From Propionibacteriaceae bacterium (lineage in GTDB: Bacteria > Actinomycetota > Actinomycetes > Propionibacteriales > Propionibacteriaceae): a stretch of DNA of 6,690 nucleotides. The stretch is taken from NCBI GenBank assembly GCA_021323255.1, contig JAJTCL010000146.1, positions 1 to 6,690 on the forward strand, in the 5' to 3' direction. The position numbers and the translations under genes were made by a program. This document shows positions 5,400-6,690 of the stretch, piece after piece; the stretch's first letter is position 1, and each line of letters begins with the position of its first letter. Below the pieces are notes generated by a model. It ran no database searches and was not told the DNA's origin. It saw only the letters and a list, made by a program, of their open reading frames with translations.

Positions 5400-6350
5400 A
5401 TGACCTACCAACAACTTGGACTTTCTGGTCTCACCGTCTCCACTGTCGGACTCGGCTGCAACAACTTCGGTGTCCGGATGGCCGACGAGGACGTGCCGGC
5501 GGTGGTCAACGCAGCAATCGAAACTGGGATCACGCTGTTCGACACCGCGGACGTCTACGGCAACACGGGCGGCTCAGAGGTCTTGTTGGGTGATGCGCTC
5601 GGTTCGCGGCGCGGTGAGGTGATCATCGCAACCAAGTTCGGCTCGGACATGCGAGGTGCCAACGGCCCGGATTGGGGAGCCCGCGGCTCACGCCGTTACA
5701 TCAGGATCGCCGTGGAGAGCAGCCTGCGTCGCCTGGGGACCGACTGGATCGACCTCTATCAATTGCATGAGCCCGATCCCAACACTCCGATCGAGGAGAC
5801 GTTGGCGGCGCTCAGCGAGATTGTGGCTGAGGGCAAGGTGCGCTATATCGGCTCCTCCAACCTCGCAGGCTGGCAGGTGACCGACGCCGACTGGACCGCT
5901 CGGACCAGCGGCTTCGAGGCATTCATCTCGGCGCAGAACGAGTACTCCTGGCTGAACCGGGAAGTGGAGACCGAGCTAGTGCCCGCCCTGGAACACACCG
6001 GCCAGAGCTTGCTGCCGTATTTTCCGCTCGCCTCTGGACTCCTCGCCGGCAAGTACCGCCGCGGTCAGTCCGCTCCTGCCGGCAGCCGGCTGGCGCGGGA
6101 GGGCTATGCCGCACGGCTCGACAAGGCTAACTTCGATCTCATCGAAGCCATCGAGGCATACGCGGCTGAGCGGGGCCTTTCCATGCTTCAGGTCGCGATC
6201 GGAGGGCTGGCGGCGATGCCGACCGTTGGCTCGGTGATTGCCGGCGCCAGCTCGGCAGAGCAAGTGAAGCAGAACGTCGATGCCGGACTTTGGCTTCCGA
6301 CCGGGGACGATCTTGACGCACTGCTGGAGATCACCGAGTCGGCCGTTTAG
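5400..6350 (+). CDS. Aldo/keto reductase
   Basis: This cytoplasmic NADPH-dependent oxidoreductase of the (beta/alpha)8 AKR superfamily has 316 residues from the ATG at 5400. Residues below are counted from that ATG. The catalytic tetrad is intact: Asp48 and Tyr53 in FDTADVYG, Lys79 in IIATKFG, and His123 in YQLHEPD. RRLGTDWIDLYQLHEPDP is the family signature, and SVIAGASSAEQVKQN near the C-terminus forms the cofactor phosphate-binding region. The carbonyl substrate cannot be told from sequence. The frame is open from a GTG at 5367, directly after the lemA stop, with ATGs at 5370, 5388 and 5400. I chose 5400 because homologues typically begin at the MTYQQLGLSGLTVS strand. GGGGGAG at 5381-5387 would be its ribosome site at a rather long 12 bases, and the ATG at 5388 is a fair alternative. 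It is probably cotranscribed with lemA. Confidence 0.92.
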   Translation: MTYQQLGLSGLTVSTVGLGCNNFGVRMADEDVPAVVNAAIETGITLFDTADVYGNTGGSEVLLGDALGSRRGEVIIATKFGSDMRGANGPDWGARGSRRYIRIAVESSLRRLGTDWIDLYQLHEPDPNTPIEETLAALSEIVAEGKVRYIGSSNLAGWQVTDADWTARTSGFEAFISAQNEYSWLNREVETELVPALEHTGQSLLPYFPLASGLLAGKYRRGQSAPAGSRLAREGYAARLDKANFDLIEAIEAYAAERGLSMLQVAIGGLAAMPTVGSVIAGASSAEQVKQNVDAGLWLPTGDDLDALLEITESAV

Positions 6351-6434
6351 CAACTGTGTGCTGATGCTCAATCACGGCATCCGGGCTGCGAGGTATCGCG
6401 CGATGACGACGCCAGCGACCGGCGCGATGCGCGA

Positions 6435-6453
6435 GCAGCCCCAAAAGGGCGGC
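6435..6453. terminator. Weak hairpin between convergent genes
   Basis: GCCC (6438-6441) pairs with GGGC (6447-6450) around CAAAA, with a further GC/GC pair beyond an A-G mismatch. It lies between the aldo/keto reductase stop and the leftward DedA stop, ten bases from the latter, where a bidirectional terminator would be expected. There is no T-run on either strand. The rest of 6351-6462 shows nothing I can name. Confidence 0.25.
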
Positions 6454-6462
6454 GCTTCAAGA

Positions 6463-6690
6463 TCAGACAGTCGCTGATTCCTGCCTGCGGCGCCGGCGGT
6501 GCAACAGATACTCGACTCCCATCGGAACCAGTGACGCGATCACGATCAAGATCACCACTGCCTCGATGTTGTTCTTGATGAAGGGAATGTTGCCGAGGAA
6601 GTAACCGGCGATGGTCAGCCCGCAGGCCCAGATCACACCGCCAATGGCGGTGTAGGTGATGAAGTGCCGGAAATCCATCTTGCCGACGCC
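6463..6690 (-). CDS. DedA-family (VTT-domain) membrane protein, C-terminal part
   Basis: The frame enters from the right edge reading GVGKMDFRHF and ends at the TGA at 6463-6465, giving the last 75 or so residues. The GVGKM followed by FRHFITYTAIGGVIW and GYFLGNIPFIKNNIEA stretches are the C-terminal hallmark of DedA proteins, followed by a last hydrophobic helix (VVILIVIASLVPMGVEYLL) and a basic RRRRR tail. DedA proteins are inner-membrane carriers needed for envelope integrity; some members recycle undecaprenyl phosphate. The ATG at 6678 is an internal methionine, since the frame stays open and conserved upstream of it, so the true start and the conserved Arg/Pro re-entrant motif lie outside the window. 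It converges with the aldo/keto reductase gene. Confidence 0.92.
   Translation of the reverse strand, partial: GVGKMDFRHFITYTAIGGVIWACGLTIAGYFLGNIPFIKNNIEAVVILIVIASLVPMGVEYLLHRRRRRQESATV

Noticed and set aside
6280..6477. Plus-strand frame running from inside the aldo/keto reductase gene into the gap before DedA
   Set aside because: Most of it overlaps the reductase in another frame, there is no start signal, and it continues into the DedA gene's 3' end. The gap looks non-coding.
6676..6678. ATG on the minus strand as the start of a 71-residue protein
   Set aside because: The frame stays open to the window edge and the residues before it (GVGK) are conserved in DedA proteins, so this methionine is internal.

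Overview
The window is GC-rich bacterial chromosome with tightly packed housekeeping and metabolic genes. Codon choice, TAGGGT-type -10 hexamers close to start codons, and strong resemblance (from memory) of one aminotransferase to Mycobacterium tuberculosis Rv0858c point to an actinobacterium. The genus cannot be read from the sequence. I see no tRNA, rRNA, CRISPR array, transposase or phage gene.

Layout, left to right. The first 32 bases hold the start of a leftward gene that runs off the window. Diverging from it is a spermidine-synthase-like Rossmann protein (77-976) whose active-site motifs look degenerate. It converges, with a 12-base gap, on a leftward DapC-like PLP aminotransferase (989-2158). 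A 134-base divergent promoter region separates that gene from a rightward succinate-semialdehyde dehydrogenase (gabD-like, 2293-3768). Two bases after the gabD stop comes a long imperfect palindrome (3771-3847), then orotate phosphoribosyltransferase pyrE (3869-4432), a LemA-family membrane protein (4554-5366) and an aldo/keto reductase (about 5400-6350). At the right edge is the C-terminal end of a leftward DedA-family membrane protein (6463-6690).

The genes do not form one pathway. DapC would serve lysine and peptidoglycan synthesis, GabD would oxidise succinic semialdehyde to succinate, PyrE makes OMP for pyrimidines, and LemA and DedA are envelope proteins. lemA and the aldo/keto reductase are probably one transcription unit. 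pyrE and a dedA gene lying close together recalls other actinobacterial chromosomes.

The most interesting material is in the gaps. It comprises the 77-base palindrome between gabD and pyrE, TAGGGT boxes placed so that dapC and pyrE could be leaderless, an inverted repeat covering the dapC -10 box, and a 26-codon reading frame whose stop overlaps the lemA start. I found no convincing undescribed multi-gene system.
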